The position numbers were made by a program, and so were the translations under genes. The notes under the pieces were generated by a model that was not told where the DNA came from, ran no database searches, and was given only the letters and a program-made list of their open reading frames with translations. A stretch of 59,764 nucleotides of DNA from assembly GCA_018660505.1 (NCBI GenBank), contig JABJKE010000005.1, forward strand, positions 1 to 59,764, read 5' to 3'. The DNA is from Rhodobiaceae bacterium. Lineage in GTDB: Bacteria; Pseudomonadota; Alphaproteobacteria; RS24. Below are positions 1 through 8,108 of the stretch, piece by piece (position 1 is the stretch's first letter; each line of letters opens with the position of its first letter).

Positions 1-88
1 CCCTCGTAAGGGGAACAGCATTTAGAACGATTTCTATATTTTCGCTACGGCCGACTTCGGGGCTTACGCCCCTACGCTGGCGCTAGGC

Positions 89-121
89 GGGCTAAAGGCA
101 GCGGAGCTGCCAAGCCCTTTT
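89..121 (+). terminator. Probable intrinsic terminator (plus strand)
   Basis: A strong stem is formed by GGGCT (89-93) with AGCCC (113-117) and GGCAGC (97-102) with GCTGCC (106-111), followed by TTTT at 118-121. This would stop plus-strand transcription entering from outside the window. Read on the minus strand the same hairpin lies just beyond the tRNA-Ser 3' end, so it could also end that transcript, although no T-run follows there. A second small hairpin (GGGGC/GCCCC, 59-72) lies beside it. Confidence 0.5.
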
Positions 122-127
122 AGCGCG

Positions 128-214
128 CGGAGAGGGAGGGATTCGAACCCCCGGAACGCGCAAACGCTCAACGGTTTTCGAGACCGCCCCATTCAACCAC
201 TCTGGCACCTCTCC
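128..214 (-). tRNA. tRNA-Ser (anticodon CGA)
   Basis: The minus strand folds as a class II tRNA with a long variable arm. The acceptor stem GGAGAGG pairs with CCTCTCC and the discriminator base is G, as usual for serine. The anticodon stem GCGGT/ACCGT (one G-U pair) carries the loop CTCGAAA, giving anticodon CGA, which reads UCG. The T arm has the loop TTCGAAT. The 3' CCA is not encoded. Boundaries were set from the acceptor stem and may be off by a base. Confidence 0.93.
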
Positions 215-278
215 TGCACACGCCTTCTTAAATGCGCGATGCCCAACTGGCAAGAAAAAAGGCGCAAGGCAAATCGCC

Positions 279-683
279 CTAAGACTTAACCCCCGCATAA
301 AGAACGCCCAAGCCAAGATAAAACAGGACCGTCTGCACCGTGTGGAACCGATACGCCGTTTGCGCCTCAATCGCCCCATCCCATACTTCAGCCAAGCCGC
401 CCGTCGACCAACCAAAAATAGCCCCCAACCAAAACGGCAAGACAACAATAGAACCCAATATGGCAACCCGAACCCATTGCTCCGGGTCCGTGGTCCAAAA
501 CGTTAAAAAAATCGTGGTCACCGCCAAAGCCAAACCAAAAATCACCTCTCTGACAAAATGATTCTTTATATAGTCGGCAAGCTGGCCGCTTCCCAAAGCC
601 GTTGGTAAAAAATTTGCATAAGATAAAAACATCATCGCAATCGATGAAATCACCAGAAACCGTCCCAGATATAATAATGACAT
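279..683 (-). CDS. Hypothetical small integral membrane protein (134 aa)
   Basis: I do not recognise a family. The protein is hydrophobic, with about four likely membrane segments (near residues 5-23, 44-62, 70-92 and 110-131), so it should sit in the inner membrane. I chose the ATG at 683 because a strong Shine-Dalgarno (AAGGAGGG) lies six to seven bases upstream; a longer reading frame extends to 779 but has no comparable site and a non-hydrophobic, basic N-terminus. It lies about 65 bp upstream of tRNA-Ser on the same strand and is divergent from the SDR gene. No function can be inferred from the context. Confidence 0.7.
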   Translation of the reverse strand: MSLLYLGRFLVISSIAMMFLSYANFLPTALGSGQLADYIKNHFVREVIFGLALAVTTIFLTFWTTDPEQWVRVAILGSIVVLPFWLGAIFGWSTGGLAEVWDGAIEAQTAYRFHTVQTVLFYLGLGVLYAGVKS

Positions 684-870
684 TCGACCCTCCTTTTTTT
701 GAACCCGATTTTTATTTTGTCGATCTATTTGTCTCGCCCACAATATGACGGACACGCGAGAATGCAACCCCTCTGGCATCTCATCTGCCCTAGAGACAGC
801 TGTGCAAAAGCCAATTGCCTGAGACGGCGCCAGCGATTAGGCTTAGCCTTCATCGAGAGAGAAAGAGCGC

Positions 871-1773
871 ATGAAAGATTTCAAAGATAAAGTCGCCGTC
901 CTCACCGGGGCCGCCAATGGCATTGGGTTGGACCTTGCCAAAACCCTCATCCGCCAAGGCTGCCACGTCGTCGTCTCCGACCTCAACCTGGAGGAGGTTC
1001 AAGCCCGCGCCGACCAATTGGAAAAAATGCCAGATGCCAAAGCCCGCGCCATCGGCGTGGCTTGCGATGTCACACAAGTCGCACAAATAGACACGCTGGC
1101 CGAAACCGCATGGGCGCATTTTGGCCACGTCGATGCGCTGTTTAACAATGCCGGCGTCGGCGGCGGCCTCACCCCCGCCGTGAAAACCAAAGACGCCGAT
1201 TTGCGCTGGATGTTCGAAGTTAATTTCTTCGGCAATTGGAACGCCTGCATGGCCTTCACCCGCCGCTTTAGCGACCAAGGCACGCCTGCCCATATTTGCA
1301 ATACGGCCTCGGAAAACTCTATCGGCTGGCCCGCCCCCTATATGGCTGGCTATAATGCCACCAAAGCCGCCGTGCTGGGCTACACGGGCATGCTGCGGAT
1401 GGAATTGCCGCCCCATATTTCTATCTCTTTATTATGTCCGGGCTGGACGCAAACCGAAATTGCCAAATCGGGGGCGCGCCGCCCCGAAGCTTTTGGCGGC
1501 CCCAAGCCGGTGCGCGATGCCGCGCCCATCGAGGGCGAAGTGACGCCTTATCCGGTCGAGAGTGTGGGCGCCTATACGGTGGAGCAAATTAAACAGGGCG
1601 CGTTTTATATCTTCCCGCATTATGCCGCACGCCATTTGGCGGAAGAGCGCAATGATGAAATCATCGCCGCTTTCGATGCTCAACAAACCGATGTGGATGA
1701 TTGGCAAGCGCATGACACGCGCACGTTTTTCACCAAAATGCTGGCCGCGAACCAAGCCAAAAAGGATAAATAA
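871..1773 (+). CDS. SDR family NAD(P)-dependent oxidoreductase
   Basis: This is a 300-residue classical short-chain dehydrogenase/reductase. The dinucleotide-binding motif TGAANGIG is at residues 12-19, NNAG at 92-95, and the catalytic residues are Ser147 (or Ser150), Tyr161 and Lys165 (YNATK). An aspartate after the second beta strand (SDLN, residues 36-39) suggests a preference for NAD(H), an inference only. The C-terminal 60-80 residues are longer than in a minimal SDR and would form the substrate lid. The gene stands alone and converges on the TPR gene of the TonB operon with a 6 bp gap, so the substrate cannot be deduced. A purine-rich ribosome-binding stretch precedes the ATG. Confidence 0.88.
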   Translation: MKDFKDKVAVLTGAANGIGLDLAKTLIRQGCHVVVSDLNLEEVQARADQLEKMPDAKARAIGVACDVTQVAQIDTLAETAWAHFGHVDALFNNAGVGGGLTPAVKTKDADLRWMFEVNFFGNWNACMAFTRRFSDQGTPAHICNTASENSIGWPAPYMAGYNATKAAVLGYTGMLRMELPPHISISLLCPGWTQTEIAKSGARRPEAFGGPKPVRDAAPIEGEVTPYPVESVGAYTVEQIKQGAFYIFPHYAARHLAEERNDEIIAAFDAQQTDVDDWQAHDTRTFFTKMLAANQAKKDK

Positions 1774-1779
1774 TATCGC

Positions 1780-3093
1780 CTAGCCGTCCGCTTTGCGCTC
1801 GGCTTTTGCGTCTCGCTCTTCTGCCAAGCGGCGCTCGATGGAACGAATCCAGCGGAAGGCATCTTTGGCGATATCATCATCGTCGCCCGCTTTGCGAAAA
1901 GCTTTGATCGCCGCGTCATATTTTTGTGTCCGCACACGGGCGATGCCAAGCAACAACCAAGTGTCGGCCTCTTTGTCTAGCTTGCCCTTGGCCAGAGCTT
2001 TTTCCAAAGCCGCCTCTGCTTTCGCCCATTGTTCGTCTTGCAGATGGCTTTGCGCCAATTGCTCGTGAAACTTGCCTTTGTCGGATTTCTCGGCCGCTAG
2101 CGTTAATGGCGCAATCGAGGCTTTCCATTCGCGGGCATGGCGATAGCTTTGCGCCAATAATTCATAATTTTTTTCGGTTTTTTCAATCACCCCCGCATCC
2201 ATGCCGCTTTGCAAAACCTGCGCCGCCTTGATGGGGACATCGTGATATAAATAAAGCTGCGCCATGGAAGACAGCTCTTTAGACGAGGTCAACATGGCTT
2301 GCACATGCATGGCTTGTTGCGCCACAAAGGCCAGTTTTTCGTCATTGGCATCATAATAAACCGCCGTGAGTTGCTGCCAGAATGTTTTCACCCCCGGCCA
2401 GCGCTCCACGGCCTTTTCCAAAATCGGGCGCGCTTCTTGATAGCGTTCTTGTTGCAGCAGCACCGATAATAAAATCCGCGTCCATTGCTGCTTCGGCGTT
2501 TCGGCTTTCGAAAGGGCGAGGCGGATGTCTTTTTCTGCCGCCGACAAATTATCCATCCCCAAATAAATCTGCGCCCGAAGCGCATAAGGGTCGGCGCCGG
2601 GCTCGCTCTCCAGACCGGCAAACCAGCTTTCTAGAAGGCGCAATGATTTTTGCCCCTGCCCATCGGCCAAATAAAGCTGCGCCAAATTATACGTTAAATC
2701 GCTGACCACGCGCGGCGGCAAATGACCCGTGGCGACGGCGCGTTCAAACGTCTCAATGGTTTTGGGATAATCGCCTTGCGCCGCATAAATAAAGCCCATG
2801 GTTTGAATGGCCACGGCTTTTTCATAGGGCTTAAAACGCTCGCTATCGAGGATGGCTTGCAAGGGGGCAAAAGCCTCGAGATATTTTTCTTCGCCGAGCA
2901 GCGTTTGCGATTGCTCAATGCGTTGGAAAGCCGCTTTGTCCAAAACTTCGGAGCGTCGGGTTTTCGGTTTTTGCGGTTTCTCGCGTTGGCTCTTTTGCGC
3001 TTGCGCTTGGCCAAAATCGGCGCCGATAAACACCCCGCCGAGGGGGGCGAAAAACAGCGCCAAAAGCGTGGCAGATAGAACGATATATTTCAT
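1780..3093 (-). CDS. TPR-repeat periplasmic protein of the TonB2-type operon
   Basis: This 437-residue protein has an N-terminal signal peptide (about residues 1-32, ending near GQAQA) followed by alpha-helical TPR-like repeats throughout, e.g. near residues 50-130, 150-260 and 290-420. The C-terminus is charged and lysine-rich. It is the last gene of the six-gene minus-strand operon, 13 bp after tonB. From what I know of Vibrio and Shewanella TonB2 clusters, a TPR protein follows tonB2 in this place; its exact role is not established. I infer a periplasmic scaffold or accessory to the transducer. It has no enzymatic motif. Confidence 0.8.
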   Translation of the reverse strand: MKYIVLSATLLALFFAPLGGVFIGADFGQAQAQKSQREKPQKPKTRRSEVLDKAAFQRIEQSQTLLGEEKYLEAFAPLQAILDSERFKPYEKAVAIQTMGFIYAAQGDYPKTIETFERAVATGHLPPRVVSDLTYNLAQLYLADGQGQKSLRLLESWFAGLESEPGADPYALRAQIYLGMDNLSAAEKDIRLALSKAETPKQQWTRILLSVLLQQERYQEARPILEKAVERWPGVKTFWQQLTAVYYDANDEKLAFVAQQAMHVQAMLTSSKELSSMAQLYLYHDVPIKAAQVLQSGMDAGVIEKTEKNYELLAQSYRHAREWKASIAPLTLAAEKSDKGKFHEQLAQSHLQDEQWAKAEAALEKALAKGKLDKEADTWLLLGIARVRTQKYDAAIKAFRKAGDDDDIAKDAFRWIRSIERRLAEERDAKAERKADG

Positions 3094-3106
3094 CTTTGCG
3101 CGCCTC

Positions 3107-3724
3107 CTATTTGGCTATCTGAAAGCTAATTAACTGGCGCACGCCAGGGCGCACGGCGGCTTTGCCGTTTTCCACCATGGGGCGATATTTCCACCGTTTC
3201 ACCGCATTGACGGCGGCGCGGTCAAATGTGCCTTTCGGGTCGGCATCAATCACCATGGGCTCTATGGCTTGGCCCAACGGGCTAATCGAAAACTCTAACA
3301 GCACCCATCCTTCAGTGCCGCGCGACAGGGCGCGACTTGGGTAGCGCGGCAAGACGCGCACAATCGCCAGCGCATCGCCATCGACCGGCGCGTTTAAATT
3401 CAATCCGCCCAAAGCAAATTGGCCTAAATCGACATTGGCCGAGGCCTTATCGACATTGGGTCTGGCGGGCTGCGATAATTTTGGCGGCGGTGGCGGCTCA
3501 TCGGGCTTTTCTTGGGCTGGCCGTTTGGGGGCGCGGTTTTTGGTATTTAAATCTTCATCGCGCGCCACCCGCACAAAATCAATGCCCAGCGAGGCCAGCT
3601 CTGGCTCAATTTCATAATCCTTGCCGGTGACCAAAATTTTCATGGTCAAGAATAACGCCACCGTCGTCAGCAGCGCAAAACCAACGGCACCAAACAGGCG
3701 AGTGGGAACCGCGGCTAAATTCAT
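3107..3724 (-). CDS. TonB family energy transducer (TonB2-like)
   Basis: This 205-residue protein has one N-terminal membrane anchor (about residues 10-32), a proline- and lysine-rich periplasmic linker containing PPPPP (about 65-90), and a C-terminal TonB domain (about 115-205) with the typical YP..A......G.V..EF.I and A....WKY.P pattern. TonB couples the inner-membrane proton-motive force, through ExbB/ExbD, to outer-membrane TonB-dependent receptors. Its ATG overlaps the exbD stop (ATGA), so translation is probably coupled. It is shorter than E. coli TonB, as TonB2 proteins usually are. No receptor gene lies in the window, so the substrate is unknown. Confidence 0.88.
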   Translation of the reverse strand: MNLAAVPTRLFGAVGFALLTTVALFLTMKILVTGKDYEIEPELASLGIDFVRVARDEDLNTKNRAPKRPAQEKPDEPPPPPKLSQPARPNVDKASANVDLGQFALGGLNLNAPVDGDALAIVRVLPRYPSRALSRGTEGWVLLEFSISPLGQAIEPMVIDADPKGTFDRAAVNAVKRWKYRPMVENGKAAVRPGVRQLISFQIAK

Positions 3725-4122
3725 TTTTCTTCCGCCGCAATCGAAATCGACCCGACGCCCGCCAGACGCACTTGGTCCATAATCTCTACCAACACGCCCG
3801 TCATCGCCTCTTTATCGGCCTGAATGACGGCGCCGCCTTGAGGGTTTTCGGCGTGCAAGCGCTCGACATTGGCGCGCACCGCCGCAAGGTCAACTTGGCG
3901 GCGGTTGATCCACACTTCGTTATTATTGCGGATGGCAATTAAAATGCCGACCCGCGATTGTTTGACCGCGGTTTCAGCATCTGGCCGCGTGACATCAATG
4001 CCGCTTTCTTTAACGAAAGTCGCGGTCACGATAAAAAAGATCAGCATGATGAAAACAATGTCGAGCATCGGCGTCATATCAATGGCGGTATCTTCTTCTG
4101 GCCTTGCGTGTCTGCGTCGCAT
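3721..4122 (-). CDS. ExbD/TolR-family biopolymer transport protein
   Basis: At 133 residues this has the usual ExbD architecture: a short cytoplasmic N-terminus, one membrane helix (about residues 16-37) that starts with the conserved proton-path aspartate in the MLDIVF motif (Asp21), and a periplasmic domain of about 90 residues. It works with the ExbB subunits as a proton channel that energises TonB. It lies between exbB and tonB on the minus strand, overlapping tonB by four bases. TolR is the main alternative, but an adjacent tonB and the absence of tolA, tolB or pal favour ExbD. Confidence 0.88.
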   Translation of the reverse strand: MRRRHARPEEDTAIDMTPMLDIVFIMLIFFIVTATFVKESGIDVTRPDAETAVKQSRVGILIAIRNNNEVWINRRQVDLAAVRANVERLHAENPQGGAVIQADKEAMTGVLVEIMDQVRLAGVGSISIAAEEK

Positions 4123-4150
4123 GAGGTGTCTCCCCGTCTCTTTATATGGC

Positions 4151-4705
4151 CTAATCGGCCAGCTCTAATTCATCTTCTAATTGCTCGACCGACCAGCGGG
4201 CTTTGCGCTCTAAACTGGCGGTGAAAAATAATCCCGACAAAGCCACCACCATGCCCGCCATAGTGGGCAAAGTGGCTTTCGAAATGCCCGCCGCCATGGC
4301 GCGCGCATTGCCCGAGCCAGTGATGGCCATCACATCAAACACTTCCACCATGCCCGTGACCGTGCCCAACAGACCCATAAAGGGGGCCAGCGCCACCAGC
4401 ACTTTAATATAGGAAATATTGGCATTGGCTTGCAGCCGCGCGTTGGAAATCATCCGCTCGCGAATGCGATGCGCGTGCCAGCTTTTATGCTCTTTGCGCG
4501 CCCGCCAATTTTGCAAATGGTCAGCGCAAAGCGCCTGAAAAGGCTGGCGGAAAAAACTATAGCGCTCATAAATCAACGCCCATAGCACCAGCGTCAGCCC
4601 GAGAATAAGCACCAATATATCGCCGCCCAACTCGAGGAAATCGCGCAAGCCCCGCGCCGCCTCCAGCGGGTTTAAAAACAGCGATAGAATATCCGTGACA
4701 CTCAT
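4151..4705 (-). CDS. MotA/TolQ/ExbB proton channel family protein (ExbB2-like)
   Basis: This 184-residue protein has a membrane helix near residues 27-45, a cytoplasmic stretch rich in Arg and His, and two C-terminal helices within the MotA/TolQ/ExbB domain (APFMGLLGTVTGM near residues 107-119). It is the short ExbB partner of a TonB2-type system, with the long TtpC-like ExbB paralogue encoded just upstream. The start is the ATG at 4705 with GGAG about eight bases upstream. This initiation site lies in one copy of a 20 bp tandem duplication, so a second, out-of-frame ATG with the same ribosome-binding site sits 20 bases further upstream. Confidence 0.87.
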   Translation of the reverse strand: MSVTDILSLFLNPLEAARGLRDFLELGGDILVLILGLTLVLWALIYERYSFFRQPFQALCADHLQNWRARKEHKSWHAHRIRERMISNARLQANANISYIKVLVALAPFMGLLGTVTGMVEVFDVMAITGSGNARAMAAGISKATLPTMAGMVVALSGLFFTASLERKARWSVEQLEDELELAD

Positions 4706-4742
4706 CTCAAGGCTCCGCTATGCATCTCAAAGCTCCGCTATG
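4703..4742. repeat. 20 bp tandem duplication over the ttpC stop/exbB start
   Basis: Positions 4703-4722 and 4723-4742 are the same 20 bases with one mismatch. On the coding (minus) strand each copy carries TAG, GGAG and an ATG. The upstream ATG opens a seven-codon frame (MHSGALR) whose TGA overlaps the exbB ATG as ATGA. Confidence 0.95.
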
Positions 4743-6135
4743 TGCGCTCGGCATGGGCGGCCATCATGCCCGCGGCTTGCTCTTCCAACACTTGCACAAT
4801 CTCGCGCGAGCGCGTGGCAGCAACCGTATGCAACAACAATATGGGTATCGCCACAACCAGTCCCAGAACCGTGGTTATCAAGGCTTGCGAAATACCGCCC
4901 GCCATGAGTTTCGGGTCGCCTGTGCCAAACAGCGTAATCGCTTGGAAGGTTAAAATCATCCCCGTTACGGTGCCCAAAAGACCCATGAGCGGTGCCACGC
5001 CAGAGAGAAGTTTCAGCAAGGATAAATGTTTCTCCAAGGCTGGCATTTCTTTCAAAATAGCGTCGTCGAGTTTTAACTCCAGCGTCTCCATATCTTTGCC
5101 TTTATACGAAGCATAGGCCGCCCATACGCGCGATAAAGGCGTGTCGCCGGTTATCTCTTGGCCCGCGTCGCCAGCGCTCAATTGGCTTTTGACAGCGCGT
5201 GCCGTAAGGCTCAAGCGGGTGATGCGCTCCAATGCCAAAGCAATGCCAAAGGCACCCAAGACCAAGATGATATAGCCAACAATACCGCCCTGCGCGATGC
5301 GCTCAGACAGGTTTGGCAATTGCAAGAATAAGTTCAAAATCGCGCCGCGTGACGGGTCAACCGGAGCCGCCACTCTATCGCCCGTTTGGGCATCGGCCAA
5401 ATCATCCGCCGCATCGCCAAAGCGAGCGGGCGGTTGGCGGCCTAAATCGGCAAACCGATGCGCGCCCGCATAGCGAACGAAGTCATCGCCCGCCAAAGCC
5501 GTGAACGGGCCGACGCGCAAAATCTCAGATTGGCGCAAACTGCCATCCAAATTCACCACATCGCCCATAAAGCGTTTCACCTCGCCTTGGGCGGTCATTT
5601 CTTGTTGCAGCGTGAACCATAAATATTCCAACTCGCTCATCGCTGGCAGGCCTTTGCTCTTGGCCAAATCGCCCAAGCGGGCGCTGCGCCCTTTCAGCTC
5701 GCCCGAAATAATACTCTCGTCGATTTGCGCTTTGGTCTCGCCCGCCACTTGCCGGACGATGCCAAATAATTCCCCGAAGACGCCCAGGCGTTCGTTCAGC
5801 AAGCCTTCTAATTCGGCCAGTTTTAATTCGTTCTCTGAAAAGATTTTTTCCAGCCGTTCGGAGCGGGCTTCTTCGCGTTTAATGCTATTTTGCGTGCGCG
5901 TGAGAACCGCTTTTTGCTGATTGCGGTTGTTTCTAAAATCCGCCTCGCGTTTGTCAAATTGAGCATTGTCTTTCACCCGACCTTGACGCACTTGGTCGAG
6001 CAATTGCTGCAAGGTAACCGCGTTAGCATCGGCAATTGGTTTGGCTTCTTGTGCTACAACAGACCCCAAAGGCGCGAAAATAAGCCCGCCAAGAACCGCG
6101 AGCGTGGGAAGTTTTATATGTGTCAATAATCTCAT
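4738..6135 (-). CDS. TtpC-like long MotA/TolQ/ExbB proton channel protein
   Basis: This 465-residue protein is an ExbB-type channel with a long periplasmic N-terminal extension. A cleavable signal peptide (about residues 1-29) is followed by a charged coiled coil (about 38-140), a mixed domain to about 270, a first membrane helix near 283-305, and the ExbB core with APLMGLLGTVTGM near 375-390 and a last helix near 410-435. This layout matches TtpC proteins of Vibrio TonB2 systems, which are required in addition to ExbB2-ExbD2-TonB2. It follows the DUF3450 gene by nine bases. The last codons run into a 20 bp tandem repeat shared with the exbB start. Confidence 0.87.
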   Translation of the reverse strand: MRLLTHIKLPTLAVLGGLIFAPLGSVVAQEAKPIADANAVTLQQLLDQVRQGRVKDNAQFDKREADFRNNRNQQKAVLTRTQNSIKREEARSERLEKIFSENELKLAELEGLLNERLGVFGELFGIVRQVAGETKAQIDESIISGELKGRSARLGDLAKSKGLPAMSELEYLWFTLQQEMTAQGEVKRFMGDVVNLDGSLRQSEILRVGPFTALAGDDFVRYAGAHRFADLGRQPPARFGDAADDLADAQTGDRVAAPVDPSRGAILNLFLQLPNLSERIAQGGIVGYIILVLGAFGIALALERITRLSLTARAVKSQLSAGDAGQEITGDTPLSRVWAAYASYKGKDMETLELKLDDAILKEMPALEKHLSLLKLLSGVAPLMGLLGTVTGMILTFQAITLFGTGDPKLMAGGISQALITTVLGLVVAIPILLLHTVAATRSREIVQVLEEQAAGMMAAHAERT

Positions 6136-6144
6136 CCTAACCTC

Positions 6145-6984
6145 CTATTTCCCGCTCGTTGGGGCGCCGAGCGTCACTGGGATGACCAGTAAATCAGGTG
6201 CCGCTTGTTGTTTGGCGATGCGTAAGGCGGCGCGCAATTGCGTATCGAAATCGCCCTCTAAATCGACGAAATTTTTCGCGCTCTGGCTCCAAGCCCCGCT
6301 CTCTTGCGCGTCGAGGGTTTGATAAATCAGCGCCACACGACCGACGCGCAAAAACGCGACCGTGCGCGCTTCGCCCTTAATGTCCATCTCGCCTTCATAG
6401 GCCTCTAGCGTGCGGCCATATTCGTTTTCTATTTCATAGGCTTCGAGGATTTTGCGATATTTCTCTGCCGGATTGGCGTCAGAACGATCCATCAAAGCGC
6501 GCAAAGCCTGCACGCGGGCGCGCCGCTCATCGATAAGAAACGGCACATCTAATTCGACAAATTGGTCGAGCGCGTCAATCATCCGAAACATCAAAGGCAC
6601 AATGGTTCGGTCGACATTTGTGACATCTTCGATTTGCTGACGCACGGAAATCATTTCCGCTTTTTGCGCGACAATTAATTTATCCAGCTGCGCATTATAT
6701 TCGCGCAAAGCCGTCAGTTGTTTCACGGCGGCGCGATAATCGCGGGTTATCTGATCGGTTTCTTCATCCAGCGCATTGATGCGGGTTTGCGACGCGGCGC
6801 CATCGGAGGTGGCGGCTTGCGCGGATTGCGAAAGCGTGTCGAGCGATTGAGCGGCAGCCGGCGAAACCAGCGCCCCCCACCCCGCTATCAACAGGCCTAT
6901 GGCCAATATCAACAGGCCTATGGCCAAGGCAGGCGGTTTTATCTGGGCCCATTTGTTCGCTAAAGAGTTCGCTAAATACATCAT
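6145..6984 (-). CDS. DUF3450 family periplasmic protein
   Basis: This 279-residue protein has an N-terminal signal or anchor sequence (about residues 15-46, ending VSPAAAQ) followed by a helical, coiled-coil-rich domain. The family (DUF3450) is known to sit directly upstream of TtpC-type ExbB genes; its biochemical role is not established. As first gene of the operon it may assist assembly of the transducer in the periplasm (inference). The hydrophobic core of the signal contains a tandem LAIGLLI duplication caused by a 21 bp DNA repeat, which lengthens the hydrophobic stretch and may make it an uncleaved anchor. Confidence 0.82.
   Translation of the reverse strand: MMYLANSLANKWAQIKPPALAIGLLILAIGLLIAGWGALVSPAAAQSLDTLSQSAQAATSDGAASQTRINALDEETDQITRDYRAAVKQLTALREYNAQLDKLIVAQKAEMISVRQQIEDVTNVDRTIVPLMFRMIDALDQFVELDVPFLIDERRARVQALRALMDRSDANPAEKYRKILEAYEIENEYGRTLEAYEGEMDIKGEARTVAFLRVGRVALIYQTLDAQESGAWSQSAKNFVDLEGDFDTQLRAALRIAKQQAAPDLLVIPVTLGAPTSGK
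6886..6927. repeat. 21 bp perfect tandem duplication inside the DUF3450 signal sequence
   Basis: Positions 6886-6906 and 6907-6927 are identical 21-mers. The repeat is in frame and duplicates seven hydrophobic residues of the signal sequence. Confidence 0.97.
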
Positions 6985-7072
6985 TGTCTTTGCCTTTTAG
7001 TCTAGCTGGTGAAAAACGAAAATATCATGAACCCCAGTTAACGCAACAGGCGCCTGGCCATATCGCAAACGC

Positions 7073-7096
7073 AAGGGGCGCGCATAAGGGGCGCGC
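7073..7096. repeat. 13 bp-spaced direct repeat upstream of the TonB2 operon
   Basis: AAGGGGCGCGC occurs at 7073-7083 and again at 7086-7096, an offset of 13 bases, in the non-coding region upstream of the DUF3450 gene. Confidence 0.85.
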
Positions 7097-7223
7097 GCCA
7101 TGGCGAGGTCTCTCAAAGGCGGCACATGTCGTGTGAAATGGGCGGGTGAAAAATGTTTCATATTTGACGAAGGTTCAACTTTCGTTGCCGAGGGCGGGTT
7201 TTATTCGAATTATAGGTTTTAGG

Positions 7224-7894
7224 TTATTCTGTCAGTGTGTCGTCGTCTGGCGGGTCATATTCGGTGGGTCTGACAATCGCAGGGCCTTTACCAAATGCAG
7301 GTTTTACAATTTTAGGGAAGAGCGCATTCAAAATATGGTGCTCTTTAATCACTTTGTAGCGATGCCCAACCTTGCGCATTTCAAGATTGCTTCTGTTAGG
7401 TGGCATAAAAACCTTCACCCGTTTGTCTTTAAAATCTTGCTTCAGCCTTTTTATTGCACCCGCTAGATCTGTGTCAGCCGAAACAATATAAATATCATCA
7501 AAAACATCTCTGTGAGCTGCATCAAACATTTCAACTGCAATATTTACGTCAGTCTCTTTTTCTTCGTGCTTCAAAAATTTGCTGCCGCACTTTTTACACT
7601 TCTTAGGCTTTTCTTTAAATCGTCCGAAAACTGTCTTAACACCAGAATGAACTAAAGCCCGAACATACACCCTGTGCCGTGAAAATTCTTTTTTCCTCCA
7701 CTTAGCATAAGCTGTAAAATATATTACATCGACAAGCTCATGATGCGTGTCATTCATAAACCCGAGCATCAGCTTTTTAAGGTCAAGCCACTTGGCGTGA
7801 TTCCTATCACCAGGGATGTCCCCTGCATATCACATAGCCCATGATACAGATTATAGCCGTCCACAAGGACTAAAACGCGGCGTTTGTTTTTCAT
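7224..7894 (-). pseudogene. NYN-domain (DUF88/LabA-like) protein, frameshifted
   Basis: Two frames together encode one NYN-domain protein. The ATG at 7894 (preceded by GAGGCG) opens MKNKRRVLVLVDGYNLYHGL, which carries the first acidic motif (VDGYN) and then runs out of frame. The rest, AGDIPGDRNHAKWLDLKKLM and onward, continues in another frame to 7224 with a CKKCG half zinc finger, EEKETDVNIAVEMF and SADTDL motifs. One missing base near 7825-7832 explains the break; restoring it gives about 223 residues, the usual family length. NYN proteins are PIN-like putative RNases. The gene is AT-rich compared with its neighbours, which suggests transfer. A sequencing error is the main alternative to real decay; a separate product starting near 7769 would lack the first catalytic aspartate. 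Confidence 0.8.
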
Positions 7895-8108
7895 TTTTCG
7901 CCTCATATTGCAAGGCCGCCATCACAGAGTGAGGCGGCCATTTGCGCTTAGGGCATTAAAAGTCCCTAAGGATGTGAAAGTGAAAATGATGACATTCGGC
8001 TTGTTTGTCAATAGTCGAGTCCAAAAGAGTCAACAGTTTATGTTAGGTTTTTGGTTATAAATATAAAAAACCACCTATTTTTTAATTAATTAGCTGTGGA
8101 TAAGGCCA

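Noticed and set aside
92-466. Minus-strand frame of 124 codons over the tRNA
   Set aside because: It runs through tRNA-Ser and the end of the membrane-protein gene in another frame, and its translation is not protein-like.
684-779. Longer N-terminus for the membrane protein at 279-683
   Set aside because: The extension is basic and lies upstream of a very strong ribosome-binding site placed for the ATG at 683.
850-1416. Minus-strand frame of 188 codons opposite the SDR gene
   Set aside because: It is antisense to a gene with all SDR catalytic motifs and has biased low-complexity composition typical of antisense frames.
7224-7769. Complete 181-residue NYN protein starting at 7769
   Set aside because: It lacks the first catalytic aspartate region, which is encoded just upstream in another frame, and has no convincing start signal.
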